The position numbers and the translations under genes are program-made. From NCBI GenBank assembly GCA_032355985.1, contig JAUKVZ010000002.1:186001-250000 (forward strand): 64,000 bases of DNA, in the 5' to 3' direction. Each line of letters starts with the position of its first letter. Position 1 is the stretch's first letter. Shown in pieces: positions 62,169-64,000 of this stretch. Origin of the DNA: Sarcodiotheca gaudichaudii. Its lineage: Eukaryota > Rhodophyta > Florideophyceae > Gigartinales > Solieriaceae. The notes under the pieces are model-generated. The model made no database searches, was not told the DNA's origin, and saw only the letters and a list, made by a program, of their open reading frames with translations.

Positions 62169-62192
62169 ATGCTGTGAAAGGCCTCACAGCAT
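62169..62192 (+). promoter_or_regulatory. Hairpin that buries the start codon (riboswitch expression platform)
   Basis: ATGCTGTGA (62169-62177) pairs perfectly over nine bases with TCACAGCAT (62184-62192), and the last two bases are the AT of the ATG start. The loop AAGGCC holds the only AAGG. This arrangement suggests control at translation initiation. Confidence 0.6.
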
Positions 62193-63405
62193 GGGACGTC
62201 TCTGCACACCCTCCATTCCGTCCATCGAAGCGATCTGCGCCCAGTCCGGGCAGGCGCCGGCCGATGGTGAACCGCTCGTCACGCCTCTGATTCAGTCGAC
62301 CACGTTCGCCCGCGATGGCGTCGGCTCGCAGGCCGAACATCAATACTCGCGCGTCTCCAATCCGACGGTCGCTGCGCTTGAGACCAAGCTTGGCCTGCTT
62401 GAGCAGGCGCCTCCCGCACTCTGCTTCGCCACCGGGCTTGCCGCCGAGACCGCCTTGTTTCTTGCCACGCTGCGCGCCGGTGATCACGTCATCTGCGCCC
62501 GGAGTGTCTACGGCGGCACGACGCGCCTTCTTCGCGATCTGCTGTCTCCCCTCGGTATTGAATCCACATTCGTCGATGCGACATCCCCGATCGCTTTCAG
62601 GGAAGCCTTGCAGAGCAACACGCGGCTGATTCTCATCGAAACGCCCGCCAATCCGACGCTGGAGATCACCGATATCCGTGCGATCGCTGACATCGCGCAT
62701 GAATCGGACGCCTTGCTTGCCGTTGACAACACGTTTCTGACCGGCGGCTTGCAACGGCCGCTGGATCATGGCGCTGATGTCTCCATCTACTCCACGACGA
62801 AGTTCATCGAAGGTCATTCCGTGGCGCTCGGCGGCGCAATCGTCACGCGAGACGAATCTCTTCTTGAGCGACTGCGCTTCGTCCGGAAGTCCACCGGCGC
62901 CATTCAGTCTCCATTTAACGCGTGGCTGACACTGAACGGCCTGAAGACGCTTCCGATTCGTCTGGAGCGTCAGTCGCAGAGCGCGGAGACGATCGCCCGC
63001 TGGCTTGCCTCGCAGGATGAGATCATCGACGTGCGGTATCCCTCGCTTGCGGATGATGAACAGCGCGCTATCGCCCAGCGCCAGCACCTGGGCGCCCACG
63101 GGGCTGTGGTCACTTTCGAAGTTGCCGGCGGTCTTGAAGGCGGGCGCGCATTTGCTGGCGCCCTGTCACGATGCACGCTCGTTGAGCATGTCGGCTCCGT
63201 CGAAACGCTGCTTACGCATCCGGCTTCGATGACTCATGCTGATGTGCCCCCTGATCAGCGCGCCGAAGCAGGGCTCACGGATGGTCTCTTGCGGCTCTCC
63301 GTCGGGCTCGAGCCTCCTGCGGAGATTATCGATGATCTCGCTCGCGGTCTCGACGCCGTCCGTGCGATTGCCTGCAAGGAGGCTGAGCCATGCGCGATCG
63401 CCTGA
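62191..63405 (+). CDS. Cys/Met-metabolism PLP enzyme (cystathionine gamma-synthase family)
   Basis: 404 residues of fold type I. The PLP Lys lies in YSTTKFIEGHS (about 205), with SVYGGTTRL and ETPANPTLEITDI upstream and the substrate-binding end HPASMTHAD near 350. Members make cystathionine or homocysteine from acylhomoserine, or break down Met or Cys. Position behind a SAM riboswitch and before aspartate kinase argues for the biosynthetic role, as O-acylhomoserine (thiol)-lyase or cystathionine gamma-synthase; the sequence alone does not choose between them. Confidence 0.9.
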   Translation: MGRLCTPSIPSIEAICAQSGQAPADGEPLVTPLIQSTTFARDGVGSQAEHQYSRVSNPTVAALETKLGLLEQAPPALCFATGLAAETALFLATLRAGDHVICARSVYGGTTRLLRDLLSPLGIESTFVDATSPIAFREALQSNTRLILIETPANPTLEITDIRAIADIAHESDALLAVDNTFLTGGLQRPLDHGADVSIYSTTKFIEGHSVALGGAIVTRDESLLERLRFVRKSTGAIQSPFNAWLTLNGLKTLPIRLERQSQSAETIARWLASQDEIIDVRYPSLADDEQRAIAQRQHLGAHGAVVTFEVAGGLEGGRAFAGALSRCTLVEHVGSVETLLTHPASMTHADVPPDQRAEAGLTDGLLRLSVGLEPPAEIIDDLARGLDAVRAIACKEAEPCAIA

Positions 63406-64000
63406 TCGTTCTCAAGTTCGGCGGCAGCGTTCTGCGGGATGAATCCCGGATGCGCATCGCCGTTCACGAGATCTACCGATGGAAGCGCGATGGATTTCGT
63501 GTCGTCGCCGTAGTTTCGGCGCTCGGCGGGCGCACGGATGAGCTGCTCGAGCGCTGCCGGCGCAACTGCCCACTTGCCTCAAATGCGTCGCGGGCCGCCG
63601 TCATCGCCACCGGCGAGCAGGAAAGCGCGGCGCTGTTGGCTCTCCATCTCGATCGGGCGGGTGTGCCCGCCTGCGCGCTTTCGCCAGGATCCGTCGCGCT
63701 CACGGCAGAAGGTCCCACCCTCGATGCCGAGCCGAGGTGTATCGAAGTGGCGCCTGTCCGCAGAGCGCTGGATCGCGGCGAAGTCGTCGTCTTTCCCGGA
63801 TTCATTGCGCTCGACGCCGAGGGCAGGCGCGCTGCGCTGGGACGAGGCGGCTCCGATCTCACAGCTTTGTTCCTGGCCGATGCGCTTGGCGCCGATCACT
63901 GCCGCCTGGTGAAGGATGTCGATGCGCTGTACGAGTTTGATCCCAATGCACCCGGTCCGGCGCCGCGGCGATACATTCACTGCAGCTACGAGGACGCTCT
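63390..64000 (+). CDS. lysC: Aspartate kinase (partial, cut by the window end)
   Basis: The ATG at 63390 overlaps the previous gene by 16 bases, with AAGGAGG upstream. The frame stays open to the window end, giving 203 residues. It begins RLIVLKFGGSVL (the nucleotide-binding KFGGS motif) and includes VVAVVSALGGRTDEL, ATGEQESAALLALHL and GRGGSDLTALFLADAL, followed by KDVDALYEFDP. These are the conserved stretches of aspartokinase, which makes aspartyl phosphate for Lys, Thr and Met. Whether a homoserine dehydrogenase domain is fused at the C-terminus cannot be seen. Confidence 0.92.
   Translation, partial: MRDRLIVLKFGGSVLRDESRMRIAVHEIYRWKRDGFRVVAVVSALGGRTDELLERCRRNCPLASNASRAAVIATGEQESAALLALHLDRAGVPACALSPGSVALTAEGPTLDAEPRCIEVAPVRRALDRGEVVVFPGFIALDAEGRRAALGRGGSDLTALFLADALGADHCRLVKDVDALYEFDPNAPGPAPRRYIHCSYEDA

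Noticed and set aside
1-64000. CRISPR arrays, insertion sequences, prophage or integrated elements
   Set aside because: No regularly spaced direct repeats, transposase, integrase or phage structural genes were seen on either strand.

Overview
The window looks like chromosome of a Planctomycetota bacterium, most likely of the class Phycisphaerae. The evidence is high GC, three secreted proteins with dockerin-like C-terminal tags that end in WGPC, a divergent Ser/Thr-kinase/ECF-sigma pair of planctomycete type, frequent lack of Shine-Dalgarno sites, and a LysW-type carrier protein at the left edge. No insertion sequence, prophage or CRISPR array was found. All functional calls come from reading motifs in the sequence; no database search was possible.

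Left edge (1-1240): the start of a lysW-like gene, a very small self-contained transcription unit (promoter, 29-codon ORF, strong terminator), and greA.

Region 1269-21813 is the unusual part. On the minus strand nine tightly packed genes run from 15178 down to 1269: a pentaheme cytochrome c, an outer-membrane barrel, an NqrF/HCR-like FAD-[2Fe-2S] reductase, a tetraheme cytochrome c, a protein joining two cyclic-nucleotide-binding domains to a four-cluster ferredoxin, and two copies of a membrane cytochrome b plus decaheme cytochrome c module. Facing them on the plus strand (15340-21813) are a second barrel, a lipoprotein, a FecR-domain protein and a CHASE2-adenylate cyclase. I infer a membrane-to-periplasm or extracellular electron-transfer system whose iron-sulfur hub may be switched by cAMP made by the neighbouring cyclase. 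The three largest cytochromes share an odd Asp/Leu-rich 'DDLL' repeat tract.

Region 21815-29383 holds a GAF-SpoIIE phosphatase, a tandem GNAT protein, a threonine-dehydratase-type enzyme, a flavin reductase-like protein, a secreted dockerin-tagged protein, purF and rpsD. Region 29540-39984 is mostly housekeeping: a SurA-N-like protein, a MacB-type permease, rsmB, ptsN, a TolQ/ExbB-type protein, and the isoprenoid genes ispA and dxs followed by nadK. A structured RNA with a pseudoknot and a strong terminator lies at about 40100-40475, before serS.

Region 41964-49462 holds the kinase/ECF pair and two more dockerin-tagged secreted proteins. Region 49610-61799 has a photolyase, an initiator tRNA-Met, a MarC-family protein, a small Cys protein, ppc, a GNAT, dps, a SulP transporter, an aspartic protease with PDZ domain, a lipoprotein and a TlpA-like thioredoxin protein. 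The right edge (61948-64000) is a methionine-pathway operon: a SAM-I/IV-type riboswitch, a start-codon hairpin, a Cys/Met-metabolism PLP enzyme, and aspartate kinase cut by the window end.

Several genes carry a TANNNT -10 box exactly six bases before the start codon, which points to leaderless mRNAs as a common mode of expression in this organism.
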